Shown: positions 12,112 to 22,039 of the stretch, piece after piece | Position numbering within the stretch: the stretch's first letter is position 1 | Layout: the number at the start of each line of letters is the position of its first letter | Assembly (NCBI GenBank): GCA_013407085.1 | Contig: JACCGJ010009884.1 | Coordinates: 1 to 64,000 of the forward strand | DNA from: Atriophallophorus winterbourni | Lineage: Eukaryota; Platyhelminthes; Trematoda; Plagiorchiida; Microphallidae | DNA: 64,000 nt | Direction: 5' to 3' | The notes under the pieces: model-generated | What the model was told of the DNA's origin: nothing | Seen by the model: the letters and a program-made list of their open reading frames with translations, nothing else | The model's database searches: none | Program-made: the position numbers and the translations under genes

Positions 12112-12652
12112 TTAGCATTGCATGTCTCCTTTGATAGTAGAACGAATTCCCAAAATAACAAGTGGCGAACTCTCACTCCATCTATTAGGATCGGGCTGAC
12201 AAGCTAAAGAGGCTTTGAGCTGCTGGTGGGAGCGTTCAACCAATTCATTCGAGTTGGGGTGGTGGGCGATGATTCGAAAGTGCTGACATCCGAGGATTCT
12301 AGTCAAATCTCTGAACAATGTCAATTGAAACTGAGCGCCACGGTCGGTTGTGATGATAGATGATGTGTCAAAATCGACAATCCAGTGTTTTCAACAAGAG
12401 CGCGTGCTACAGTCTCATAACATGTGTCTTTGATCGGAATAGCAATCAGCCATCGAGTAAAGCGATCATTCACCGTTCAGATGAATGAATATCCGTTTGA
12501 TGATGGCTTAGGACCGACAAGGTCAAGAGGCACATCAGATAATTGACTTTTTTGATGCCTAAAAGTAACGTCAGGTTCGATAGTTTGTCGAGAAATTTTG
12601 TTCCTCTAATACGGAATGCAATGCTGGACCAAGTTCGTATATCCTTATTCAT
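12112..12652 (-). pseudogene. Gypsy 2 integrase core
   Basis: On the minus strand the DRFTRW block (about 12475-12455) is followed by ITTDRGAQF (second Asp region, about 12355-12330). The frame 12324-12112 carries the HHPNSNELVERSHQQLKA block with the catalytic Glu. The blocks lie in different frames, so integrase is not producible, but all three DDE positions can be located. Confidence 0.75.
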
Positions 12653-12837
12653 GGACGGCTAAACAAAAGGATCTGCGATTAGCCTCACAGTGGCTCACTT
12701 TCCAAGATGAGACATCGAATAAAATTTATCGAAAATGGCACGTCGCAGAGAAGAAGTAACAACTGGCCTACGTTTTGTTTTCTAGATATTACACGTTAGC
12801 AAGTCATCGGCGTTGGGTGACTCGATTTGCTGCAAAT

Positions 12838-13185
12838 TCAATGATCAAGACTTCGCGCGTTCGGTTTTATCGATCTCAGTTTGATGCTTAGCCGAAAGGG
12901 AGATATCGAATCGTTCGCCTGTAGACAAAACAGAAATATCAGGTGTTGATAGAGCATCGACAACCAAGTTCGTATCTCCTTTGAAGTAACGAATATCAGT
13001 AGAGAATTTAGAAATGTAATCCAAGTGTCGAATCTATAGCAGGGAAAAGACGATCGAGTTGAGAATACAGAGCAAACGTTAGCCGTTTGTGTAAAATGCG
13101 GTTTGGCTAAATATATCGCAAGTAATTCGCGGCAAAATGTGCTGTAGCGGGTGTGCCGGATTAAGCTTTTGCGAAAAAATGCCAA
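12838..13185 (-). pseudogene. Gypsy 2 RNase H
   Basis: The opening block (MAFFRKSL, then TRYSTFCRELLAIYLA) matches the RNase H region of gypsy polymerases, where the glutamate of RELLA is catalytic. The later part is in a degraded frame. Confidence 0.65.
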
Positions 13186-13389
13186 TGGACGGACAGAGTT
13201 CTTATGGTATTGTTGAAAAAAGCTCCCACAGCCGAATTAGAGGCATTGGTCGTCAATGATAAAGGAAAGGCCGGGACTGAATCAATGAAAGAGAGTTCGG
13301 TGGCTCTGCAAAGAGCCTATTTGGACGCGGTGAAAGCTTCGAGTGCCTCTGACGAAAGCTGAGGTGATTTTGCTTCAGAGTTAAGCAAA

Positions 13390-14238
13390 TCAGACAGCAG
13401 TGCAATGATCTTCGCACAGTTTTGAACGAAACGGCGGTAAAAGTTGATCATACCAATAAAACGGCGCAACTGAGTTACCGTTGTTGTGTAGAGAAAGTCG
13501 GAAATCGCCTGGCATTTCAGGGTGTGGTGTGATACCAGATCGAATGAGGCAATGGCCGAGGAAATCCAGTGAGTCTGTGCTAAAAATGCTTTTACTAGGG
13601 TTAATATCGATCCCGTAATCTAAGAAATCCTCTTTAAACGAGACGAATTTGTTTGGATCACTCCTCTGGAGTGTTGCTGGCAATTCAGACGTCGTCTATA
13701 TATGTGAAGCCGAACGGTATGCCTCGCCGGACTTCGTCGATGAAACGCTGAATAGTCTGTGCAGCATTTCTCAGGCCGAATGGCAATCGAATAAATTCCT
13801 ATAAGCCGAATGAGGTTGTGACTGCCGTTTCAGGTATGTCTTCCTCGACAAACAAGATGTGGTAGTGAGCACGGATAATATCAAACTCAGTGAAATTGTC
13901 GTAAGAGAAAGATTCAAATAAAAATTGTGGATGTGTGGTACAGGGTATCTGTCTGTCACCGTTCGGTTGTTAAGAGCGCGGCAGTCACCACGTGGCCTCC
14001 ACTCACCTGAGGTCTTCTTCGAGACCATATGTAGTAGTGACGACCAGGAGCTGGAGGGAGGACGAATGATTTCAAGCTCTTGCATATGCTCAAATTCGGC
14101 TTTTACAATTTTGAGTTTGGAAGGATGAAGTCGCCTAAGTCTAAAAGAGACTGGTGGTCCGCTAGTGACGATGTGGTGTTTCACACAATGCGTCATTGTT
14201 TGTCGGTCGTGGGTTTTGCATAATGGATGGGAAATCAT
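13390..14238 (-). pseudogene. Gypsy 2 reverse transcriptase
   Basis: The N-terminal half (14238-13771) carries [17 protein letters not shown] followed by [12 protein letters not shown], close to the gypsy 1 wording. The frame then shifts. The C-terminal half (13683-13390) carries the DINPSKSIFSTDSLDFLGH block that follows the active site. The YIDD box itself is destroyed near 13695. Confidence 0.8.
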
Positions 14239-14370
14239 GCAGCATCGAACTAAATGTAAAATTTTTTGTAGTGACAGCCTTGATACCAGAGGAAATGGCT
14301 TTAGTATTAATCCCTGACACTTGCAAAGAGGTTGTCGTTTCCACTAAACTCCGTTGTTTTATTCCAAGTG

Positions 14371-14733
14371 TTAGACAGAAGTGAGACAAAAAGTCGATAT
14401 CGAATATGGGTCAATAAACCTCAGCAATGATAAACACCCAGGGAATCGGCTTCTTAATCCTAAATTGAGTATTAAAAGTCGTTGACCGTAAGTGTCAATA
14501 CGACTGCCATTTGCTGACTGAAGCGTGCAGGACGACGGTTTTGAGGAGATGGATGTTGGAGGTATGACGCTAATTTCAGCGCCAGTGTCGACTCGATTTA
14601 TCTGTAACGTAGAACAGGCGACTCGTGTTTGGTGGCCGGGTACAGTAGTCGCCGCTAGTGCCTGACCCTTGATTTCGAAGGTTTTTGAACATGGGCAGAT
14701 GCATTTTGAGGCTTTATCTTGTGGTACCAACAT
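14371..14733 (-). pseudogene. Gypsy 2 aspartic protease
   Basis: It contains VDTGAEISVIPP with an intact DTG active-site triad at about 14595-14570. The following LQSANGSRIDTYGQR segment matches the equivalent block in gypsy 1. The end of the domain is frameshifted. Confidence 0.75.
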
Positions 14734-14889
14734 ATGCGCCCAAGTAATCTCGATATATTCAAGATTTAGATTTTGAGCATGTTTGGTTCAAATATTACGA
14801 CAATTGGGAGTTTACCACAAGAGTTATTTCAGCGACTTATTCGTTTGATTCCAAACATGGACAGTGCGAATTGATTGGTGCAGAGTCTA

Positions 14890-15277
14890 TCAAAATTTGG
14901 TCGGCTTTCTATTCTTCGAGCAATTTATCAGCCGCTTGTGATATTTCTTCTAATGATAAGTAAAAACTCAAACCAGCAAGCACTTGGCAAATGTCAGTTG
15001 GGAGGTTTTCAAATTACAACTGTTTGAAAATGCTCTCGTCAATCCTTTTGTCTCCCAGCAGCTCTCTCATCTGGCGAACAAGCTGACACGGTTTTTCATC
15101 ACCGAAGGCCATTTTGGAAACGAGGGTTTCGTGTTTCTTTTGTTCGGAAATATCAATTCGATCTATTAATGCGAATTTGAGCTTTTCGTTTGGCTTGTCC
15201 TCAGGCATAGCGTAAATAAGACCACTGACCACTTCTGCTACGTCGAGAGGGAGCAGTAGCACCTCATGAGAATACAT
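14890..15277 (-). pseudogene. Gypsy 2 gag remnant
   Basis: 87 codons from 15277 plus a frame-shifted continuation to about 14890. The segment FGDEKPCQLVRQMRELLGDK resembles the conserved core of CsRn1-type Gag. The N-terminus is lost, and the zinc finger was not found. Confidence 0.65.
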
Positions 15278-15526
15278 TATATATTCATCGGTGATGTCAT
15301 ATATACGAAAAAGCTACAATTTGGCCGAACCAAAGTCGGAGATTAGAAGAATCTAAAGCCGGTAATGTGCAGGGAATATATTGTGATTGTTGGCTGGAAG
15401 GAACTTCGCTTATAGAAAAATCGCTCATGGTGGGGCATTAAGTGGATATCCAAAAATATGCCAAAAATGGTCAAATACAAAGTTATCGTAAATGGTAAAG
15501 TTGCAGTACGTCGGGCTCACAAATTA

Positions 15527-15930
15527 TGTAGTGGACCAAAAATATGAGTCTGCACTATACACAATACAACAAGAATGGAATGAACTCACTAAAATAACAA
15601 AAGAGCTGATGTCCAAAGAAAGATACAATGAAGTCCAACGATAGCGAGATAATCTAGACAGGAAAGTCCAAGAGATGGAATCCAAGGTGCGGAATGCGCT
15701 AAAATGTTGGAGGATCTGTTAATCACAATTCTCACACCGAACGACCCATACAAACTTCGCAACCACTGAAGAAGACAAAGTTCGAGAGTTAAAAATTATA
15801 TTAACCGCCAAAAAGTATGTTTTACAAGCATTATTACGAATGAAGTACACATGGCCAAAAAGGACAATCATAAAACGCCAAAATGTTCATGTAAAAAATA
15901 CAAAATACAAACTGAAAGTAGTTTGCTACA
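15527..15930 (-). repeat. LTR of gypsy 2 (5' LTR in element sense)
   Basis: Partner of 11144-11549. On the minus strand it starts TGTAGCAAAC and ends CTACA. It is followed by TTTGTGAGCCCGACGTAC (about 15523-15506), a plausible primer-binding site that resembles the 3' end complement of tRNA-Trp, as reported for CsRn1-type elements. Confidence 0.9.
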
Positions 15931-16199
15931 GGCATATCTTACATGCCGTCGGAATAATATCGCATGATGCCTTTTGAAGCCATCGATATGTCTCTGACTT
16001 CATTATTCCGCATCCAATATGCATCCATTTGAAACATATTTCAAATTGTACAGCTTTAGCGCTATCCGCATCCTGTTTCGATCATACAAGACTAGAGTCC
16101 CCAGAGCGAGCAGCAGTGCCCCGATTCCCTTGGATCTTATTTTCAGTATCTACTTTTGTAGATTTTCTAGTCATAACCATGTTGAAATCAGTTGATAAT
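15931..16199 (-). pseudogene. CR1-like family C ORF1, N-terminal part (split by gypsy 2)
   Basis: The start region (CATGTTGAAATCA on plus, i.e. ATG at about 16183 on minus, encoding MTRKSTK-like residues) through the zinc-finger region. It is co-linear with 1940-2210 on the plus strand. It ends exactly at the gypsy 2 target site. Confidence 0.75.
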
Positions 16200-16437
16200 T
16201 GATTAAATGCAATATCAAAATATTCGCAAGAAGCAAAATGCCACGTTTACCTTCAAATTTGTAATATCCTATTTTTGTTATATGAAATTAATCTGTTCTA
16301 GTATTACTCGTATTATGTTGGTCAACAAGTGCATAAACAATTCATATTGCAGAAAAGTATCGAATGGTATCAAGCAAGATAAAGCGCTGTTTAACATGCC
16401 TTGGATTTCCAAGAGTAAAATTTATTTATTTATTTAT
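16200..16437 (+). mobile_element. CR1-like family C 3' end with (TTTA)n tail
   Basis: A 3' UTR fragment in the opposite orientation to the neighbouring family C copy. It shares the terminal CATGCCTTGGATTTCCAAGA with 8637-8690 and ends in a (TTTA)n run at about 16418-16437. Protein-coding sequence is absent, so it is an extreme 5' truncation. Confidence 0.65.
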
Positions 16438-17303
16438 TTAGTAGACCAGATTACTACAATAACGTCCCACTAGAGAAGGAGAAAACGCAGGTTGACTGGA
16501 AAATATATAGCGGTAGCCAAAACGTGTACAGAGCGGTCACGATGCACGCACGAAAGTCATGATAGTCAAGGTCAATATTTTGATGAAGAAAAACAAGCGG
16601 TGTTACACAGCCCCCCTCCAAGAAGTCTGGTCAGCGAAGACTTCTGATCCGGAGTTGCCAGTAGGGTAGGCCATGCGGGTGTCAGGTTACCCCGGGTAGG
16701 AACGTAGTCTCAGCAACCAGTCACAGAAGTCAGCCAGGGCGCTCGGTCTGCGTGGGTCGATCTTCGGTGGTTCTAGAGTAGGATGTACGGTGAACCGACA
16801 GGGACTAAGTCAAGTAGCGTCTCACATGTGAGTGAACGTACTGCCGAGCCACCTCACACGGAGTGAACAGCTGCTACGGGATTTTCCCGTTTGGCGTGGT
16901 CTTGGTCTGAACCCAATTTGAGCAGAAACAGGCGCATTCGTAGGCTTGACAACAAGAACCAGAGGCTTCGAAAACACAGTCCCTGCTCAGAATTTCTTGC
17001 GTCCCAGGAGAATCGGTTAGCGTGTCAATCTGGGCTGGTAAGGACCTTGTGAGACATGACAGGCGTGTTGGAACAATGTTGCTAGTGTTGGTGGTTGGGG
17101 CTACCGGGTGAGTTGGAGGCAAGCGTAGGTGGACCAGGAAGGGTGCGCGATTCGGTGGCATCAGTTGTGGGTGTGTGCGTACCTGATGGAAAAAAGAAAT
17201 ATCCCTGGTGCATGGGTTTAGGGCCACGACCGAGTGATTAGAATGAGGTACGAAATAATGCACGCGTGTATGCCAAAATATATGAAAGTATTAACTATTT
17301 ACA
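16438..17303 (-). repeat. LTR of gypsy family 3, minus orientation
   Basis: About 866 bp. On the minus strand it runs from TGTAAATAG (17303) to near TTTAGTAGACC (16438). It is similar to the plus-strand LTR 21123-22035 in its outer parts: ends, the CTCGGTCGTGG segment, the TGTCAAGCCTACG segment, and the AAGTCTTCGCTGACCAGACTTC-like region. Its middle part differs. It begins exactly after a (TTTA)n tail. Confidence 0.7.
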
Positions 17304-17479
17304 ACAAAATCAGCGAATCGAACGGGTTGCCATTTGGCACGTTTGGTTCCTGTAGTGGCCGGTTCTGGGTTAGCTGTGGGTACAGGAGGGGTAATGACCA
17401 GTCGTGCCGGGGTTGGCGTTGGATCATTGTAGTGATTCATTAACTCACCTTTTTCTCGTCGATGATTCCCCCACATCAC
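17304..17479 (-). pseudogene. Gypsy family 3 Pol C-terminus
   Basis: The minus-strand frame ends in PVRFADFVVNS immediately before the LTR on the same strand, as in gypsy Pol proteins. The rest of this copy is missing: at 17480 the sequence switches to plus-strand gag of a related element. Confidence 0.65.
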
Positions 17480-17864
17480 CCAGTCTCCATAACGCAGCAG
17501 CTGTCACTCTGAAGTGCTATTTTTGTGGCTATAACAAACACCCTCGAAATAAATGCCCTGCACGGGATGCCACCTGTAAAAACTGTAACAAAATCGGACA
17601 TTTTCAGCGTGTGTAAATCGGCTTCCGTTTCCAAACAGGTCGCTTCAGTATGCCCCAAGATTACCTCGAACTCATGGATTGATGCAGTTCCATCTTCTCT
17701 TGCACGTACCGTTATTCCAGTTACCGCAAATGGTGTTACGCTTTAATCGATACTGGCAGTTCGGACAGCTATATATCAGCTAGTATCGTCTATTCTCACA
17801 AGTGGTAAGTCTATCAATCTCGTACAAGTATAACAATGGCTTCTACAAACTTGTTGACTCAGAC

Positions 17865-18135
17865 CAGACAATAACGAATGTCACTTTTTTGGAGCGAAGC
17901 GAATTTTCGAAGTGCCCTAACTGCCCTTCGCGATAGCGAATAGTATCAAAGCGAATATCCAAAGTGCACTTCGCAATAGCGATGCTTCGCACTTCGCCAT
18001 AACGAATATTAGCGAATAATCTTCGCTCAACTTCGATATAACCCAAAAACTTCGTTTTCGACAAAAAAACCTTGCTTTAATTTGCTATAATTCGCTAATA
18101 TTCGTCTAAATTCGCTTTTCTTCGCTGAAATAAAA
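17865..18135. repeat. Subterminal repeat array, left end of hAT
   Basis: At least a dozen copies of GCGAA or its reverse TTCGC in both orientations. They are concentrated here and in the mirror array at 19690-19897, and absent from the gene between them. Confidence 0.75.
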
Positions 18136-18240
18136 CGAATTCCGAAATAAATTATTTTTTGACCATGAAAGAACTTTTATTTGTCAAGAGAGGACTTTTT
18201 CATGAGCTTTGGAATTGCAAATATAAAAAACTGTGTTTTC

Positions 18241-19460
18241 TCAAAGGAAATTAGGCTCCTCCTCTGACTCGGTCTCTGAGACCGGGGTTCTGGACCTGGT
18301 GCCGGAACTGGTCCGGCTGCCTCCAGTCAGAGGGGAGTAGGCCCCCGCCGTGAGCTCCTGGGTGTCGACAAACTCGACATCCTCAAGGTTGGCCTCAGGG
18401 TCATCCTGGTCTTTGAGCTGCTGCTGACACTGAGTGCTGGTACCTTCGCGATTGGTGAACTCCTGGATGCGGAGCTTCATCTTCTTCATGTAGGGGAGCA
18501 CTCTCTCGTAATTGTCATGAATGTAGACGAGCTCCTGTACCCTCTCGTTGTTCACAAGGCTTCGGGTGGGCTTGGTCACGAGTCCAGCTTCCGAGAAGAC
18601 CCTCTCTGATGAGGCTGAGGTTGCCGGGATGGCGTAGACCATCCTAAAAGAAAATGAGACAGGCTTAGTATTTTGTATTAGGTTCCATTGGGTACAAAAG
18701 TTAAACTACTATTTCGAAGTATAGCAATACTATATCAAAGTATAGCAATACTACATCTAAGAATAGAAAATAATATATCGAAGTATAGCGAATAATATCG
18801 AAGTATGGCGAATAACGAGAATAAATTATAATCCAACGGAAAATAAGTGTATTTTAACTTTGAAACAACTTACTGGGCGACTTTGGCGAGTAGAGGGAGC
18901 TTCTTGGCCTTTATCTTCCAGTACTGGCGCACGTCGATGTCCTCCTTTTCCAGGGGAGACGCCATCCATTCATTCATCTCCTTGACATAGGAAGGAACTG
19001 GGGCTGGTTGAGACTGGGACTGGTCGACGCTGCCAAAGGCCAATTCCGGATCAAGATCAAGGTCATGGTGCTCTCGGAGAAAACCTTCAAGATCTTGGCA
19101 AGCGGGTTCCGGCATCTGAATGGATGGTGGGGCGGCTGGGGCCAAGTTTGCCAAGAGCAACTTGATGCTCTGCTCGCACTCGTAGAAGAGGTGACCATGA
19201 GACCTGGTCCTGAGATACACGGCCTTCTGAGTAGGGTTCAGGTAGTGCGCAATCTGGTAGAGGTCCACGTTCCTGCCCAGCTCGGGAACTCTGATTTTGA
19301 TCTCCTCCTGGAACTTCTTGACGTTGAGGGTCGGGCTCCTCTTGGACTTCTTGGCCGAGGCCGAGTCTTTGTCCTTGTCCGACTTGTGGTGCGTCTTCGG
19401 GGGGCTCATGATGAAACTATGATGAGACAATTGAATTTTCATCCTATTTATAGCAGACAA
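18241..19460 (-). CDS. hAT transposase-derived protein, two exons, dimerisation domain only
   Basis: Exon 1 runs 19460-18874 (a second possible start is at 19409). Exon 2 runs 18643-18241. A 230-nt intron with GTAAGT at the donor and TTTTAG at the acceptor joins them in frame (phase 2), giving about 329 residues. The N-terminal part is basic (KSDKDKDSASAKKSKR). The C-terminal half holds the hAT dimerisation domain: QYWKIKAKKLPLLAKVAQ across the splice, then PATSASSERVFS and TRSLVNNERVQELVYIH. At ~329 residues it is about half the usual 600+, and no BED finger or DDE catalytic region is seen. It should not cut DNA. It may dimerise with, or inhibit, full-length transposase, or be a simple deletion derivative. 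Confidence 0.8.
18644..18873 (-). other. Intron of the hAT-derived gene, with repeats
   Basis: GT-AG intron of 230 nt. Its middle (18715-18815) is a degenerate tandem repeat of AAGTATAGCAATACTA-like units, about 20 bp each. Confidence 0.7.
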
Positions 19461-19689
19461 TAAATAGCAGACAAAATATTAAAGTACAAAAAGAACAACC
19501 CTTTGTCTACTGACCGTAACACTAGTTACCACCTCAAATGTTAGCTTATAGAAAATAAACAAGCAGTCTGTTGCTAACTGGCTTACGTCGGTACTTTCAG
19601 TCACCATCGGAGTTCACTTGTCTGGCGGTGTCTATCAACAAGTGTCAACATCAAAATCAATTCCCGTAGAAGGGTTAAAATATTAAAGT

Positions 19690-19897
19690 ACAAAAACGAA
19701 GACTTCGCTTTTAGCGAATACTTCGCTAATATTCGTTTACGGCGAAGTTTGAACTTGCACTTCGTTTTAAGCGAAGCGAAGTATAACGAATTTTTAGCGA
19801 AGTTTAATTTTGCCCTTCGCCATGGCGATAGCGAAGCGAATATTCAACAATATTCGCTTCGCTTTAAATCCCAAAGCGAAGTATTCGTTATTGTCTG
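19690..19897. repeat. Subterminal repeat array, right end of hAT
   Basis: Mirror of the left array: dense GCGAAG/CTTCGC motifs, then the terminal inverted repeat. Confidence 0.75.
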
Positions 19898-21122
19898 ACT
19901 CAGACAGAAGGAAATTGTTTCGTAGATATGCATTATAATGTTCTCACTTACAAGCATGTCAAGCCTTCAATACTGTCTCAATTATGTTCTGATGTGATTC
20001 TCGGGCATGACTTCTTGCTGCAACATAGCGACGTAAACATATCTTTTGGTGGTTCGAAACCAACGCTTTCCTTATTTGCGTTAAATCCTGCGCGTGTGGA
20101 ACTGCCAACTTTGTTTGGTTCACTTTCACCCGATTGCCAGCCAATTGCAACAAAATCCAGACGTTTGACACCGGCGGATCAGAATTTCATTGAAAACGAA
20201 ATCGGAAGACTGCTTGGTGACGATATTATTGAACCTTCCAGATCGCCATGGAGGGCACAGGTTTTAATAACCTGTAACGAAAACCACAAACGCAGGATGG
20301 TGGTTGATTACAGTCGTACCATAAATCGCTTTACGCAACTCGACGCATACCCTTTGCCACAAAACGACGAAATGATCGAAAAATTGCTCGGTACAAGATA
20401 TTTACGACGCTTGATTTAAAAAGTGCATACCATCAAGTGCCGATCCGTGATGAAGACAAAATTTACACGGCTTTTGAGGCTTGTGGTAATCTATACCAGT
20501 TTCGTCGTATTCCATTGCTTGCTTTCAACGCATAATCGATTCTATCATCAACAATGCACACTTGACTGATGTTTTTGCCTACGTTGATAATGTCACTATT
20601 TGTGGTCGTGACAAGAAACAACATGATGAGAATTACACCCGATTTTTAAAAGTCGCTAAAGATGTTTACTACACATGCGATATACCTTGGGTGCCACAAT
20701 TCCTATCTCTACAGCGTGTGATAGACTGGCCACTCTCCCTCGAAATCAGCGAAATCGCTGCAGTGCAAGCTACCGATGCCGGTATCGCACAGCTCAGGGG
20801 CGCCTATCCTTTCATCACACCTCTCCCCTTGCCCGATGGCTTGGGCTATATCCTTTGCGTCATATCACAAAGCGCTTTGTGATTACTTACCCTGTCTGAG
20901 TTTAGACGGCGCATTAGTCATACCATACGCAATCATTCCCATCCATGCATTCGTGCTTGCGTCACGTTTGTACGGAAAAATAGTATGGCCGGAAGCCATA
21001 CAGCATGACACTTTCATGGCAACCCCACCATATTTGATAATAACCACGTGTACACCAAGTATTTACCCGCAATCCGCCATCTCCACAGTGAGTAGAGTCC
21101 GGAACGGCACATTTGCCAATTA

Positions 21123-22035
21123 TGTAGCGGGTATTTAACACGTTATTATCGCTTGGTATTTCTCGTGCATGCCTTTTGTACCTCTTCACTATAACTCGGT
21201 CGTGGCCATAAACCCATGCACCAGAGAGTTTTTTCTTCTCACTTCTCAGGTACACATGCACCTCCCGCAGTGGAAATCGTGGCACGCGCCACCCCCGGAT
21301 CGCCGACGCTTGTCGCCATTCTATCCGGTAACCTGGAATACACGCATCCTTCGTGTATCCCCTCGGTACGCATGTACCTCCGCTGTGGAACTCGTGGCAC
21401 GCGCCACCCCCGGATCACCGACGCTTGTCGACATCCTATCCGGTAACCTGGAATACACGCATCCTTCGTGTATCCCCTCTGTACGCATGTACCTCCCGCT
21501 GTGTCAAGCCTACGGATGTGCCTACATCTGCTCCTACTGGGTTCATACTAAGACCATGCCAGACGGGCGATTCCCGCTAGCAGCTCGTTCACCCCATGTG
21601 ATTCGGCTCCGGCAGCACGTTCACTCCATGTGAGACGTGACTTGGCTTAGTACTAATCGGTTTTTCGTGTATCCTACCCTGGTCACCACCGACAATCGAC
21701 CCACGCAGATCAAGTGCCTTGGCTGACTTCGAAGTTACTGGTTGCTGTGAGACTATGTCCAGCCTGGAACGACCTGACACCGCTTGGCCAGTTCAATTGT
21801 CAATTCCTGATCAGAAGTCTCCTCTGACCAGACTTCTTGGAAGGGGGCTGTGTAACAACATTGTTTTACTGTACATAATAATTGACCTTGATAACACACT
21901 TTCCGTTGATTCGTGTTCCGTGATGGATTCCGCTGCACCTTCGTGCACCTTTTGGCTACCGCGATAAACCTTTCATCTCCTGTGCCTTTTCTCCAACATT
22001 CTTGGGGACATTATTGTAGTGGTCAGTTTACTACA
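21123..22035 (+). repeat. LTR of gypsy family 3/4, plus orientation, with internal tandem repeat
   Basis: 913 bp from TGTAGCGGG to TTTACTACA. It is related to the minus-strand LTR at 16438-17303. At 21265-21500 a ~114 bp unit occurs about twice (CGTGGCACGCGCCACC near 21279 and 21393; CCTGGAATACACGCATCC near 21333 and 21447). The minus copy lacks this duplication. GC content is higher than that of the surroundings. Confidence 0.75.
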
Positions 22036-22039
22036 TATG

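Larger units (their letters stand above)
11144..15930 (-). mobile_element. Ty3/gypsy element 2, complete but dead provirus
   Basis: A minus-strand provirus of 4787 bp bounded by two LTRs that begin TGTAG and end CTAC(A). The target duplication is GGCA (11140-11143 and 15931-15934; a 5-bp reading AGGCA is also possible). Internal order on the minus strand: gag (15277-14890, GDEKPCQLVRQMRELLGDKR), protease (14600 region, VDTGAEISVIPP), reverse transcriptase (14238-13390), RNase H (13185-12838), integrase core (12480-12112) and a C-terminal tail (11846-11610). Every gene is frameshifted. It interrupts ORF1 of a CR1-like family C copy, and the unoccupied version of that site is at about 2200 on the plus strand. 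Confidence 0.9.
17865..19897 (-). mobile_element. hAT DNA transposon, 2033 bp, with intact ends
   Basis: The ends carry terminal inverted repeats (left CAGACAATAACGAAT, right ATTCGTTATTGTCTG) and a perfect 8-bp target duplication ACTCAGAC (17857-17864 and 19898-19905), as expected for hAT elements. Inside each end lies a 230-270 bp array of short AGCGAA/TTCGCT motifs (17880-18130 and 19690-19890), which look like subterminal transposase-binding sites. Between them is a two-exon transposase-derived gene on the minus strand. The element interrupts gypsy element 4. Exons are GC-rich compared with the AT-rich surroundings. Confidence 0.92.
17480..20900 (+). mobile_element. Ty3/gypsy element 4 (Mag-like), gag-pol, interrupted by a hAT transposon
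   Basis: In order: two CCHC zinc knuckles (17510-17615, CYFCGYNKHPRNKC and CKNCNKIGHFQRVC, each C-x2-C-x4-H-x4-C); protease (17750 region, LIDTGSSDSYISAS); hAT insertion 17865-19897; end of the protease (VILGHDFL, about 19995); reverse transcriptase (20085-20670, with RRMVVDYSRTINRFTQLDAY, LDLKSAYHQVP after a shift, and an active site reading YVDN); then a degraded integrase zinc-finger region (about 20880-20985). The two-knuckle Gag and the RRMVVDYS wording suggest the Mag lineage, a different group from gypsy 1 and 2. The stretch 20990-21122 is unassigned. Confidence 0.8.

Noticed and set aside
19008..19463. 151-codon plus-strand open frame
   Set aside because: It lies exactly antisense to the GC-rich exon 1 of the hAT-derived gene; the minus strand has the domain motifs and splice sites.
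21169..21633. 154-codon plus-strand open frame
   Set aside because: Falls wholly within the LTR and its tandem repeat; the repetitive peptide reflects the DNA repeat.
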